Assembly: GCF_022921055.1 (NCBI RefSeq) | Contig: NZ_CP095061.1 | Coordinates: 2,581,501 to 2,645,500, forward strand | Length of the DNA: 64,000 nucleotides | Source: Hymenobacter volaticus | GTDB lineage: Bacteria > Bacteroidota > Bacteroidia > Cytophagales > Hymenobacteraceae | Direction: 5' to 3' | Made by a program: the position numbers and the translations under genes | Shown: positions 56,695-64,000 of the stretch, one piece after another | Position numbering within the stretch: the stretch's first letter is position 1 | Layout: each line of letters begins with the position of its first letter | Notes under the pieces: model-generated | Told to the model about the DNA's origin: nothing | What the model saw: only the letters and a program-made list of their open reading frames with translations | Database searches by the model: none

Positions 56695-58080
56695 ATGAAG
56701 AACTTATTCGTTGCTAGCCACTTCTTTTTCTTGCCACTTCTGCCTTGCCTCGCACAAACGCCCGCTGCTCCCAAATCTGGCGCTCCGGTTCGGCTCATTA
56801 CCCTCGACCCCGGCCATTTTCACGCGGCGCTGGTGCAAAAGTCGATGTATAAGAATGTCGACCCGATTGTACACGTGTACGCGCCAGGCGGCACAGATTT
56901 GCAGCAGCACCTGGCCCGAGTGACGGCCTACAACACTCGCGCCGAGGCGCCCACGCGCTGGCAGCAGCAGGTGTATTCGGGGCCCGATTTCTTTGCTAAG
57001 ATGCTAGCCGAAAAGGCTGGCAACGTGGTAGTGGTAGCCGGCAACAACCAAAAAAAGACGGAATACATTGCCCAGTCCTTACAAGCCGGGTTCAACGTGC
57101 TGGCCGACAAGCCCATGTGCATCAACAGCAAGGAATTCAAGACCTTGGAAAGCGCCTTTGCGACAGCCAAGCAGAAGAATTTGCTGCTGTATGATATCAT
57201 GACCGAGCGGTTTGAGATACCCACAATTCTGCAAAAAGAACTAACCCTGATGCCGACGGTATTTGGCACCCTGGAGAAAGGAACACCCCAGAATCCGGCG
57301 GTAGTCAAAGAAAGCACCCACTGCTTCTACAAGAACGTTTCGGGCAGCGTGCTTACGCGGCCTGCTTGGTTTATGGACGTTACGCAGGAAGGCGAGGGTT
57401 TGGTGGACGTAACTACCCACTTAGTGGATCTGGTGCAGTGGGAATGCTTTCCGGAGCGGGCGCTGGACTACAAAAAAGATATTCAGGTGCTATCGGCCAA
57501 GCGCTGGGCCACCCCTATGAGCCTCAGCCAGTTCAAGACTATCACCAAGCAAAACAGCTTTCCTGAGTACCTGAAGAAAGACTTGGTCAATGATAGCCTG
57601 CTGAAAGTGTACAGCAACGGCACGATTTCCTATAAGCTGCTCGGGGTGCATGCGCAGGTATCGGTGACCTGGGCGTACAAAGCCCCGGACGGCGCCGGCG
57701 ATACGCACTACTCGCTGATGCGCGGTACCAAAGCCAACCTGGTAATTCGCCAGGGAGTTGCCCAGCAGTACAAACCGACGCTGTACATCGAGCCCCGCGT
57801 ACGTGATGCTGCCTACGAAAAGGGGTTGCAGCAAGAACTAAAGAAGCTCCAGGCGAAATATCCCGGCGTGGCGCTCAAAAAGGTTGATCAAGGCTGGGAA
57901 GTACTCATACCCGACAGCTACCGTGAAGGGCATGAAGCCCACTTCGCCCGCGTAACCGAGCATTTTCTGGAGTACCTCGAAAAGCGAAATATGCCCCAAT
58001 GGGAGGTACCCAACATGCTCGCCAAATACTACACTACTACTAAGGCGCTAGAAATGGCTTCGGAAAACCCCAAGCCATAG
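56695..58080 (+). CDS. Exported oxidoreductase-like protein (Gfo/Idh/MocA superfamily, degenerate)
   Basis: 461 residues from the ATG at 56695 (MKNLFVASHFFFLPLLPCLA, then Q), a Sec-type signal. The body aligns with the putative-oxidoreductase group having a special C-terminal domain: VVVAGNNQKKTEYIAQSLQA, NVLADKPMCINSKEFKTLES (D-K-P in place of E-K-P), EGLVDVTTHLVDLVQWECFP. The usual glycine-rich GxGxxG is missing: the N-terminus reads LITLDPGHFHAALVQKSMYK. NAD(P) use outside the cytoplasm after Sec export is doubtful. Third gene of the cassette. Confidence 0.8.
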   Translation: MKNLFVASHFFFLPLLPCLAQTPAAPKSGAPVRLITLDPGHFHAALVQKSMYKNVDPIVHVYAPGGTDLQQHLARVTAYNTRAEAPTRWQQQVYSGPDFFAKMLAEKAGNVVVVAGNNQKKTEYIAQSLQAGFNVLADKPMCINSKEFKTLESAFATAKQKNLLLYDIMTERFEIPTILQKELTLMPTVFGTLEKGTPQNPAVVKESTHCFYKNVSGSVLTRPAWFMDVTQEGEGLVDVTTHLVDLVQWECFPERALDYKKDIQVLSAKRWATPMSLSQFKTITKQNSFPEYLKKDLVNDSLLKVYSNGTISYKLLGVHAQVSVTWAYKAPDGAGDTHYSLMRGTKANLVIRQGVAQQYKPTLYIEPRVRDAAYEKGLQQELKKLQAKYPGVALKKVDQGWEVLIPDSYREGHEAHFARVTEHFLEYLEKRNMPQWEVPNMLAKYYTTTKALEMASENPKP

Positions 58081-58167
58081 CGTTTCAAGTGCCTCTTATC
58101 ATACAGCGCTTTAGCAGCACAGCCATGCGGCCTCCCGCTCTCCATTCGAGTTCAACGACCCACCCCG

Positions 58168-58950
58168 ATGAAAACCACTTTGCTAGCTATAGGAGCCCTG
58201 TTGACTGCCAGCTTCCAAACGCCAATAGCGCCCTTACCCTCTGCTGTTTACAGCAAGCCCAAGCAAGCTCCAAAGCAGGATGGCAGTAGGCAAAGCAGTC
58301 TATTCGCTAAAGGCAGCACGCTTGATCTGGCCGAGTTGGCCATCCATACTTCCACCCTCAAACCAGGGCAAACCAATCATCCGCTGCAAGCTTACAACGA
58401 TTCGGAAGAACTGGTAATCGTGCAGGAGGGTCGCCTTACCGCTACGGTGCAAGATTCCACCAAAACCCTGGGGCCCGGTGGTTTACTGCTGATTGTAGCA
58501 GGCGACAAGCAAAGCTTCCGCAATGCGTCCGATGCGCCGGCAACCTACTATGTATTGAAGTTCAAGGCCAAGGACCCAGTGGATAGGCAGCGGGGACTTG
58601 CCGGTGGGGGCTCTTTTCTGAAAGATTGGAGCCAGTTTAAGGTGGTGAAAACCGATAAAGGCGAAACCCGCCCCGTGTTCGACCGGCCATCCTCCGTGTT
58701 TAAACGCTTTGATGTGCACGCCACCGTGCTCAAGCCGGGTATCGCCAGCCATGCGCCGCATACGCATCGCGCCGAAGAAATCATTTTGATGACCAAAGGC
58801 AGCGGCGAAATCCTGATCGACAAGCAGGCGCACAAAGCTGCCGCCGGCGACGTGGTATTGCTTCGGGCGAATGTGCCCCACGCATTCACCAATACGGGCA
58901 GCACCGAATGCGGCTACTTTGCCATTCAATGGCACAGCAATGCGGAATAG
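58168..58950 (+). CDS. Exported double-cupin protein
   Basis: 260 residues. Signal peptide (MKTTLLAIGALLTASFQTPI), then two cupin barrels: the first around SEELVIVQEGRLTATVQDST, the second with HAPHTHRAEEIILMTKGSGE and NVPHAFTNTGSTECGYFAIQ, which hold the metal-binding His/Glu set. Only the second cupin has a full H-x-H...E...H set. Likely a sugar epimerase/isomerase or dioxygenase-like step of the same cassette (inferred). Confidence 0.82.
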   Translation: MKTTLLAIGALLTASFQTPIAPLPSAVYSKPKQAPKQDGSRQSSLFAKGSTLDLAELAIHTSTLKPGQTNHPLQAYNDSEELVIVQEGRLTATVQDSTKTLGPGGLLLIVAGDKQSFRNASDAPATYYVLKFKAKDPVDRQRGLAGGGSFLKDWSQFKVVKTDKGETRPVFDRPSSVFKRFDVHATVLKPGIASHAPHTHRAEEIILMTKGSGEILIDKQAHKAAAGDVVLLRANVPHAFTNTGSTECGYFAIQWHSNAE

Positions 58951-59079
58951 CCAGAAGCCTACTTCTGCTACGCCTAGCTGAACCGTATCGGCGTCAGCAA
59001 GTCCTCTGCGAATGCTGCATGGGCCTTCGCAATAGCCGATGCTCCGAGGTGCTACCCTCCTATGTGGTGGCTGCTGTAC

Positions 59080-59517
59080 TTATCGAGCAGGCAGCACCAG
59101 CACGGGCAACTGGCTGTGCAATAGTACATGCGCAGTAACACTCCGGTGAAACAGTTGCCCAAGCACGCTACGCTGACGCCCAATCAGCGCAACCATATCG
59201 AATTCCGGGGCTTGCGCAGCTGCCAAAATACCCGCAACGGTACTCTTGCCAGTCACGACGCGGGTGCGCACGACACCCGGCAGGTCGGTGGTAAGGCCTG
59301 TACGCGTCACTGAATTTAGAATGGCCACATCATCAACGGCGGCCGCCTCGTTAGGAGCAACGTGCAACACAGTTAGCTCCGCCCCAAAAGCTGCGAACAG
59401 TCGGACGATAATGCGGGTATGCTCGTCTAGAGTGAATTCCTCTCCGTCTACATTCGGACCCTGAGCGAGTTTCGGCAGGAAGGCCTGATTGAGCTTACCC
59501 CGAAAAACATCCGGGTG
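59080..59517 (-). pseudogene. Universal stress protein, truncated remnant
   Basis: The frame is open from 59517 (after TAG 59518-59520) to 59080 and shows the C-terminal UspA domain: FTLDEHTRIIVRLFAAFGAE, LTVLHVAPNEAAAVDDVAIL, and the end LGQLFHRSVTAHVLLHSQLP then VLVLPA. The usual G-x2-G-x9-G nucleotide loop is only partly kept. No ATG lies in the open part (TTG at 59370 only), and the N-terminal Usp domain is missing. Lying beside globin, safE and hemF pieces, it looks like part of a decayed oxygen-response locus. Confidence 0.65.
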
Positions 59518-59618
59518 CTACAACCCGAGAAATTTCGCTGGGCGCACTGGTAAGGCAGTTGGACTACCGGGCGGCTAGTGGCGAGTGGCGGCCCGGGCTT
59601 ACCGGAAATGGCCTGTCT

Positions 59619-60007
59619 TCAAAGCAACGAAAGCGGATCGCGCTTGCGCAGCCGGAACTCAAATACCGAGGCAATATTGAGAGCCCGCATTTTTGCTTCG
59701 TTGGCTTTGGGACCGGCAAACAACTCGTCTACCGTGGCGTTGAACAAGGCCAGCCAGCGCTGAAAATGCGTGACGTCGATGGGCAAGGGCATATGCTTGG
59801 GAAACGGCCGGCCGCGGTAGCGCGACGTACCCAGCAAGATGCCACTCCAGAAGTCGTACATGATGGGCAGATGTCGGCTCCAGTCCACACCGGCAAAGCC
59901 ATTAAACACGGGGCCAGCATATCGTCCTGGTTTACCTTCAAGTAAAACGTATCGACCAGGAGCTTGACGTCGGCTTCGGATTGAATATCGGGGCGGGAAA
60001 TAGTCAT
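59619..60007 (-). CDS. Group III truncated hemoglobin, frameshifted
   Basis: About 129 residues after correction. The N-terminal frame gives DIQSEADVKLLVDTFYLKVN then QDDMLAP; the frame then breaks at GGGG 59910-59913 (plus strand) and resumes with VFNGFAGVDWSRHLPIMYDF, WSGILLGTSRYRGRPFPKHM and PIDVTHFQRWLALFNATVDE. The proximal heme His is likely the one in THFQRWL. Typical of group III globins. The ATG overlaps the stop of the upstream membrane gene (60004-60007, ATGA), so the two are coupled. Confidence 0.85.
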
Positions 60008-60528
60008 AACGAGGAATCGAAAATCGAAAAGTATTTAGGCCACGGGCTCAGCTTGACGGGCACGAACCTCGGGCCGCGCGCTACCTGCAACGCCCACCGA
60101 TGCGCCCAACTGCCGGTTAGTAGCAAGGCCAACAGCTTCACCACTTCCAGCCCGATATACACGGTGTGCAGTGAATTGGTCGGGGCCGGGTGCCCGGCCA
60201 GCAAAGCCAGAGCGCGCACATCCAGGGTGGGCAGCAGCCAGAAGGTTTGCAGCAGCAAAATGCCCCCAAGCAGCCCCAGCGCACTAGCAATGCGCGTCGG
60301 GACGCGCAAATACACGGCGCTAAGTACCGCCAGCGTGGCCAGCAACAACTCCACTTTATTGAGCGCCGCAAATACAGTGCGGCCAATGCCTAACCCAAGC
60401 GCCACCGTGATGTGGGGCGCCGTGAACTTGAGTGGAGCTTCCAGAAAGGAGATACCAGCCACCAGGCCCGCCCACACGAATAGGGACAGCACCAGCAGCA
60501 ACGAACCAAGAGCGAGAGAACGGGGCAT
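60004..60528 (-). CDS. Four-helix membrane protein of unknown function
   Basis: 174 residues, four hydrophobic segments (about 5-27, 50-75, 78-100, 120-140). The loop GISFLEAPLKFTAPHITVAL is unusual for its Pro/His content. I do not recognise the family. A perfect -7 box lies 39 nt upstream and the stop overlaps the globin start, so it is the first gene of a two-gene operon with the globin. Confidence 0.7.
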   Translation of the reverse strand: MPRSLALGSLLLVLSLFVWAGLVAGISFLEAPLKFTAPHITVALGLGIGRTVFAALNKVELLLATLAVLSAVYLRVPTRIASALGLLGGILLLQTFWLLPTLDVRALALLAGHPAPTNSLHTVYIGLEVVKLLALLLTGSWAHRWALQVARGPRFVPVKLSPWPKYFSIFDSSL

Positions 60529-60566
60529 AACGAAGCAACAAACCAGCAGGCAGCGTGCCTATTTAA

Positions 60567-60574
60567 CAAAGGTA
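60567..60574 (-). promoter_or_regulatory. -7 promoter box of the membrane protein/globin operon
   Basis: On the minus strand TACCTTTG is an exact TAnnTTTG match 38 nt before the ATG at 60528. The stretch 60575-60849 shows no gene. Confidence 0.6.
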
Positions 60575-60849
60575 GACGGCAAAAGTGCAGCGCACAGTGT
60601 GGCTTCTACCTGAAAAAAATCAAGCAGGTACCTGACGTTCGTCAGCTTTTAAGTTGGCCGGGCAGGGGAGCTTTGAGCTACTTCCGCACCAGTCCAACGC
60701 TAAAGGTGCTGGACCCATGGGCTAGAACAAAGGAATAAAGTAGCAGCAATCTGTTGCAGCCTAGCCGACCATCCTCTTGTATCTAGCTCAGGAATAGGGT
60801 AGTTTACACCCAGCCCCAACGCCGGGGCTAGGGTAACGCTATCAGGCAA

Positions 60850-61584
60850 ATGGAACTCCGTTGGTTGTTGGTACTTTTGTTGTTTACCACTGCCTGCTTC
60901 GGGCAGGAAAACGTTTCGAAGAAGACCTTTCCCGAAATTGCTCTCACCAACCAAATCATGTTTGCTGATCCGCAGTTCAATCAGCCCCGGTTTTCGTGCG
61001 GATTTCTGCTTAAGCATCAGAACGACACGTTCGCGGTTACTGCCAAACACCTCCTGAAAGTATTCAAGCCCAAGGGTATGAAGGCTGTTTCGTTCGGAAA
61101 CAGTGTCAAATCGTGGTCGTTGTTCCCGCTGCCGGATAAGGCGCGCAGTGTGCTGACTGAACGCTTGTTGAACGAGAATAAAGGTGAGTCATTAGAAGCC
61201 AAGGCGACCTACGATCAGGATTGGCTGGTCTTCTCGCTCCAGTCGAACCACTCTGGCGTTAAACCCCTGGAGGCCCGCATCACACCGCTACAGCCGGGGG
61301 AGAAACTGTACGTAGTTGGCTGGACGCGCCACATGGAAAGCGGCCCGCAACGGGTGTATGAATTTGAATACTACAAGACGATAGACAATCGGATTCTGGT
61401 AAAAGACATCGTAGTGCCGGAGCAATTTGGTGGACTAAGCGGCGCCCCTTTAGTCGACGAGCAAGGCCAGGTCGTAGGAATTGTCTCCAACGGCACAGTC
61501 GATCCGGCATCAGGCAAAAAGTATTTTTCTCCTTGCGCCCTAACGGGGCTGCTGGCCTTTCTCGAATCTTATCAGAAGAAGTAA
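60850..61584 (+). CDS. Exported trypsin-like serine protease
   Basis: 244 residues. Signal peptide (MELRWLLVLLLFTTACFGQ). A chymotrypsin-fold triad can be read: His in TFAVTAKHLLKVF, Asp in ATYDQDWLVFSL, Ser in GGLSGAPLVDEQGQVVGIVS (G-L-S-G-A-P, close to G-x-S-G-G-P). No PDZ domain follows. Periplasmic or surface protease of unknown target. Confidence 0.78.
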   Translation: MELRWLLVLLLFTTACFGQENVSKKTFPEIALTNQIMFADPQFNQPRFSCGFLLKHQNDTFAVTAKHLLKVFKPKGMKAVSFGNSVKSWSLFPLPDKARSVLTERLLNENKGESLEAKATYDQDWLVFSLQSNHSGVKPLEARITPLQPGEKLYVVGWTRHMESGPQRVYEFEYYKTIDNRILVKDIVVPEQFGGLSGAPLVDEQGQVVGIVSNGTVDPASGKKYFSPCALTGLLAFLESYQKK

Positions 61585-61706
61585 GAAGCTAAGCACACGC
61601 GTGCTGCTCTAGAAAACCCTTGCTATTTTAAGCAACGCCGACCCGCTAGGACCGTCTGGTTAGAAGGATCTGCTAGGGCAGTTCTCAGGGTTATTCAAAT
61701 TGGACG

Positions 61707-61771
61707 TGTAGAAAAAAATGTCATTCCGACTAGCGGGAGAAGTCTCGCATGCTCCCGCTAATCCTCTACAA
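61707..61771. repeat. Intergenic inverted-repeat element (REP-like)
   Basis: TAGCGGGAG (61731-61739) pairs with CTCCCGCTA (61752-61760), with an outer TGTAG/CTACA pair. AATGTCATTCCGA before it resembles a short sequence I recall as dispersed in Hymenobacter genomes. Copy number cannot be checked here. Confidence 0.45.
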
Positions 61772-61833
61772 CTGAAAGTAGCAGTGTACGCAGCTCCCTT
61801 TCCGGCTGAATGGCAGCCAATACCCTAGCCTCA

Positions 61834-62694
61834 TTAGCCGTGTTGCAGGTGCTTGATGATGGCAATGACGTCTTCGTCGCCGAGGGTAGGCTCGGCCTGC
61901 TGGAAGGTTTGGTGGACTATCTCGCCTAGGGGCGTGTTCAGGCCTTCAGCTTTAGCTAGGCGCAGGTCTTTGGCCAAGTGCTTTAAAGCAAAAGCGGCCT
62001 GGTAGTTATCGGCCATAATGGCTTCGCCCTTGATCTTCGAGAAAACGTTGCTCATGGCGCCGTTGCCGATGATGGTTTGCATGTCCTCGGGTTTCAGGCC
62101 GTGCTGCTGAGCAAAAAGGAAGGTTTCGGCCAGTCCCTGCGCATAGAAACCCAGCAGGGTGTTGATGGCGAGCTTGGCAAGGTTGCCGTTGCCGGTCGGG
62201 CCGAGGTGAAGCGCGAGCTTACCGAGGTGCTCGAAGAGCGGCTGCGCCTGTTGGAACGCCGGTTCATCGCCGCCCACCATGATAACCAGCTGGCCGCCTT
62301 CTGCTTGCTTGACGCTGCCCGAAACCGGCGCATCGAGGTAGGTGTGGCCCTTCTGTTGGCTGAGCGTCGCCATTTCCTGGCTAATGCCGGGCGAAACCGT
62401 ACTCATATTAACAAGCAGCTTGTCGCTTGCTTCGGCTTGTAGCAGCCCGTCCGGGCCGGTGAACAGGTCGCGCACGGCTTGGTCGTCAGATACCATCAGG
62501 AATACCACGTCGGCTTGCTGCACTAGAGCAGCCGGCGAGTCGGCGGTGGTGGCACCGGCGGCGCGCAGGGCTTCCTCTTTTTCTTTGCTACGGTTATAAA
62601 CGGCAACCGGGTAGCCAGCCTCGATCAGGCGGCGCGACATCGGATTGCCCATCGTACCGAGGCCAATCCAGCCTAGTTGGGGTTGTGAGCTCAT
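61834..62694 (-). CDS. 3-hydroxyisobutyrate dehydrogenase-like NAD(P)-dependent oxidoreductase
   Basis: 286 residues from the ATG at 62694. GWIGLGTMGNPMSRRLIEAG is the beta-hydroxyacid dehydrogenase Rossmann motif; substrate loop DAPVSGSVKQAEGGQLVIMV; catalytic Lys in GNLAKLAINTLLG. The family oxidises 3-hydroxyisobutyrate, tartronate semialdehyde and related acids; some plant-type members reduce succinic semialdehyde. The open frame to 62877 adds 61 unrelated residues and is rejected. Confidence 0.88.
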   Translation of the reverse strand: MSSQPQLGWIGLGTMGNPMSRRLIEAGYPVAVYNRSKEKEEALRAAGATTADSPAALVQQADVVFLMVSDDQAVRDLFTGPDGLLQAEASDKLLVNMSTVSPGISQEMATLSQQKGHTYLDAPVSGSVKQAEGGQLVIMVGGDEPAFQQAQPLFEHLGKLALHLGPTGNGNLAKLAINTLLGFYAQGLAETFLFAQQHGLKPEDMQTIIGNGAMSNVFSKIKGEAIMADNYQAAFALKHLAKDLRLAKAEGLNTPLGEIVHQTFQQAEPTLGDEDVIAIIKHLQHG

Positions 62695-62956
62695 GTGCAG
62701 TGGTTGGTGTAGTAGATTAAGAACGCGGTATGCTATACCACCAAGCCCGGAATTGGTTGGCATGTGCGGCAGGAATGCACCGAGAAGAGCTGGCTTATAC
62801 GCAATGCCACTGTTGTGGGGCCTCTCATCAAAATCATTACAGCGCGGTCGCCTACTTATTTCTTGGGTAAAAGTCACCCTGACTGACTGATTTTTGTCAT
62901 GTCGGCTCTTTTAACAGCTGCCGTATTTGCCCCCAATTCAAGCAGTTCCTTCACCG

Positions 62957-63060
62957 ATGCTTTGGGCAGGTTTTCTTTTTGGGCTTCTGGGTAGCTTCCA
63001 CTGCGTGGGCATGTGCGGGGCTATTGCGCTGGCGCTGCCCAGCCCGCGGGCGGCTACTGA
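62957..63060 (+). pseudogene. N-terminal fragment of a SafE/TauE-like sulfite exporter gene
   Basis: From the ATG at 62957 the frame reads MLWAGFLFGLLGSFHCVGMC then GAIALALPSPRA, the first helix and G-S-x-H-C-x-G-M-C-G motif of SafE-type proteins, which usually sit in cbb3 oxidase loci. After about 35 residues the similarity stops and the other frame becomes hemF. So the rest of safE is gone. Confidence 0.6.
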
Positions 63061-63893
63061 TCTGGCTGGAAGCTTGGCAGCACGTCAGCGGCGGGGGCGG
63101 CTGCACCCGGGTCATACAACAAGGGCAGGTGCTGGAAAAAGGAGGCGTCGCGTTTTCGGCCGTGTGGGGCAAAATGAGCGACAAAGCGGCCCAGCAGTTG
63201 TTCATGCCCGACTCGCGCTACTTTGCCACGGGCGTCTCCGTGGTACAGCACCCGCGCAGCCCCATGGTGCCGATCTCGCATATGAATGTGCGCTACTTCG
63301 AGGCCGGCAACGGCGAAGCCTGGTTTGGCGGTGGGCTCGACCTGACCCCTATCTACGTGGATGAGGTGCAGGCCCGCTGGTTTCATCAGCAGATCGAGCA
63401 GGTCTGCCAGCAGCACGACCCCACCTATTATGCCCGCTTCAAGCCCTGGGCCGATGAGTACTTCTACCTGCCCCACCGCCAGGAAACCCGTGGCATCGGT
63501 GGCATCTTCTTCGACCGCCTCACCGTGGGCCAGGATGGCTCGTTCGAGCAATTGTTTGCCTTTGTGCAGGACGTGGGCCAAGTATACGGCCGCGCGTACA
63601 GCACCATCATGCGCCAAAACCGCGACCTGCCCTACACCGAACGCCAGAAGAAGTGGCAGTTGGTACGCCGCGGCCGCTACGCCGAGTTCAATTTGGCTAT
63701 CGACAGAGGCACGCGCTTTGGGTTGGAAACCGGCGGCCGCACCGAGAGCATTCTGATGAGTTTGCCGCCCCAAGTGGAGTGGCACTACGACTTCAATCCT
63801 GAGCCAGGCTCCCCGGAAGACGCCACGCAGCAATGGCTGCGCAAAGGAGTAGACTGGCTCTCTGAAGTCGGCAAGAAAGTAGCCGAAATGTAA
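62979..63893 (+). CDS. hemF: Oxygen-dependent coproporphyrinogen III oxidase, N-terminus replaced
   Basis: HemF converts coproporphyrinogen III to protoporphyrinogen IX with O2. Clear HemF sequence starts at about 63066 (LEAWQHVSGGGGCTRVIQQG) and runs on: EKGGVAFSAVWGKM, PISHMNVRYFEAGNGEAWFG, DEYFYLPHRQETRGIGGIFF, RRGRYAEFNLAIDRGTRFGL, TGGRTESILMSLPPQVEWHY. About 35-40 N-terminal residues are missing and the upstream DNA is the start of safE in another frame. The true start of any product is unclear; 62979 is only where this frame has its first start codon. Confidence 0.88.
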   Translation: MGFWVASTAWACAGLLRWRCPARGRLLIWLEAWQHVSGGGGCTRVIQQGQVLEKGGVAFSAVWGKMSDKAAQQLFMPDSRYFATGVSVVQHPRSPMVPISHMNVRYFEAGNGEAWFGGGLDLTPIYVDEVQARWFHQQIEQVCQQHDPTYYARFKPWADEYFYLPHRQETRGIGGIFFDRLTVGQDGSFEQLFAFVQDVGQVYGRAYSTIMRQNRDLPYTERQKKWQLVRRGRYAEFNLAIDRGTRFGLETGGRTESILMSLPPQVEWHYDFNPEPGSPEDATQQWLRKGVDWLSEVGKKVAEM

Positions 63894-64000
63894 GTGGTCG
63901 TTGGCAAACGTACCGTGGCCGGCGCCATACCTCACCAGAAGGGATTGTGGCGGCAGCCACGCTGGTAGAGAGCAACGCTTAGCGAATAGCCGACGGCGCC

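Noticed and set aside
63054..63935. 293-codon minus-strand ORF opposite hemF
   Set aside because: HemF on the plus strand is certain; the antisense frame is open only because of high GC and codon bias.

Overview
The window looks like a chromosomal segment of a high-GC member of the Bacteroidota, most likely Hymenobacter or a close relative (inference). The evidence is a subtilisin with a type IX secretion (T9SS) C-terminal domain, a TonB receptor with an N-terminal regulatory domain, promoters of the Bacteroidota type (a -7 box TAnnTTTG, sometimes with a TTTG/TTG about 19 nt upstream), no clear Shine-Dalgarno sites, and bifunctional hisB and hisIE genes. I found one tRNA (Thr, UGU) and no rRNA, CRISPR array or insertion sequence.

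Layout. 1-14 kb: housekeeping and transport genes (folC end, trmB, a TrpF-like gene divergent from mnmA, a T9SS protease, a LysR/YeiH pair, rpe coupled to a TonB receptor). 14-30 kb: a matrixin-like metalloprotease, a GH5-like glycosidase, acetyltransferases, an esterase, a Nudix hydrolase, an aldo/keto reductase, and tesA divergent from a lipoprotein-type ABC ATPase/permease pair. 30.5-39.5 kb: a complete histidine operon, hisG-D-C-[kinase]-[Thg1-like]-B-H-A-F-IE, preceded by a perfect promoter and a 40-codon leader peptide containing the run HHHQHGHH. 39.5-41.6 kb: an unknown gene with a helically phased AAAGTA box array and an AT-rich, apparently gene-free stretch. 41.6-53.5 kb: a TPR protein, gyrA, a DUF937/OmpA protein, an HD hydrolase, the RNA 2'-phosphotransferase KptA, tRNA-Thr and several small lipoproteins. 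54-59 kb: an exported catabolic cassette (DUF6807 protein, two Gfo/Idh/MocA oxidoreductases, a bicupin). 59-64 kb: a universal stress protein remnant, a group III truncated globin, a trypsin-like protease, a hydroxyisobutyrate-dehydrogenase-like enzyme and a safE fragment joined to hemF.

The main biological finding is in the his operon. Between hisC and hisB lie an AAA_33-type polynucleotide-kinase-like gene and, overlapping it by 14 bp, a gene with the N-terminus and C-terminus of a Thg1-family 3'-5' polymerase (tRNA-His guanylyltransferase). About 130 catalytic-core residues are missing in frame between them. A tRNA-His maintenance or repair module thus sits in an operon whose leader peptide should sense charged tRNA-His.

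The sequence itself carries about 14 single-base frameshifts, almost all of them one base missing from a short G or C run, in genes such as gyrA, hisA, hisC, hisD, rpe and trmB. I read these as base-calling errors and give corrected gene spans.
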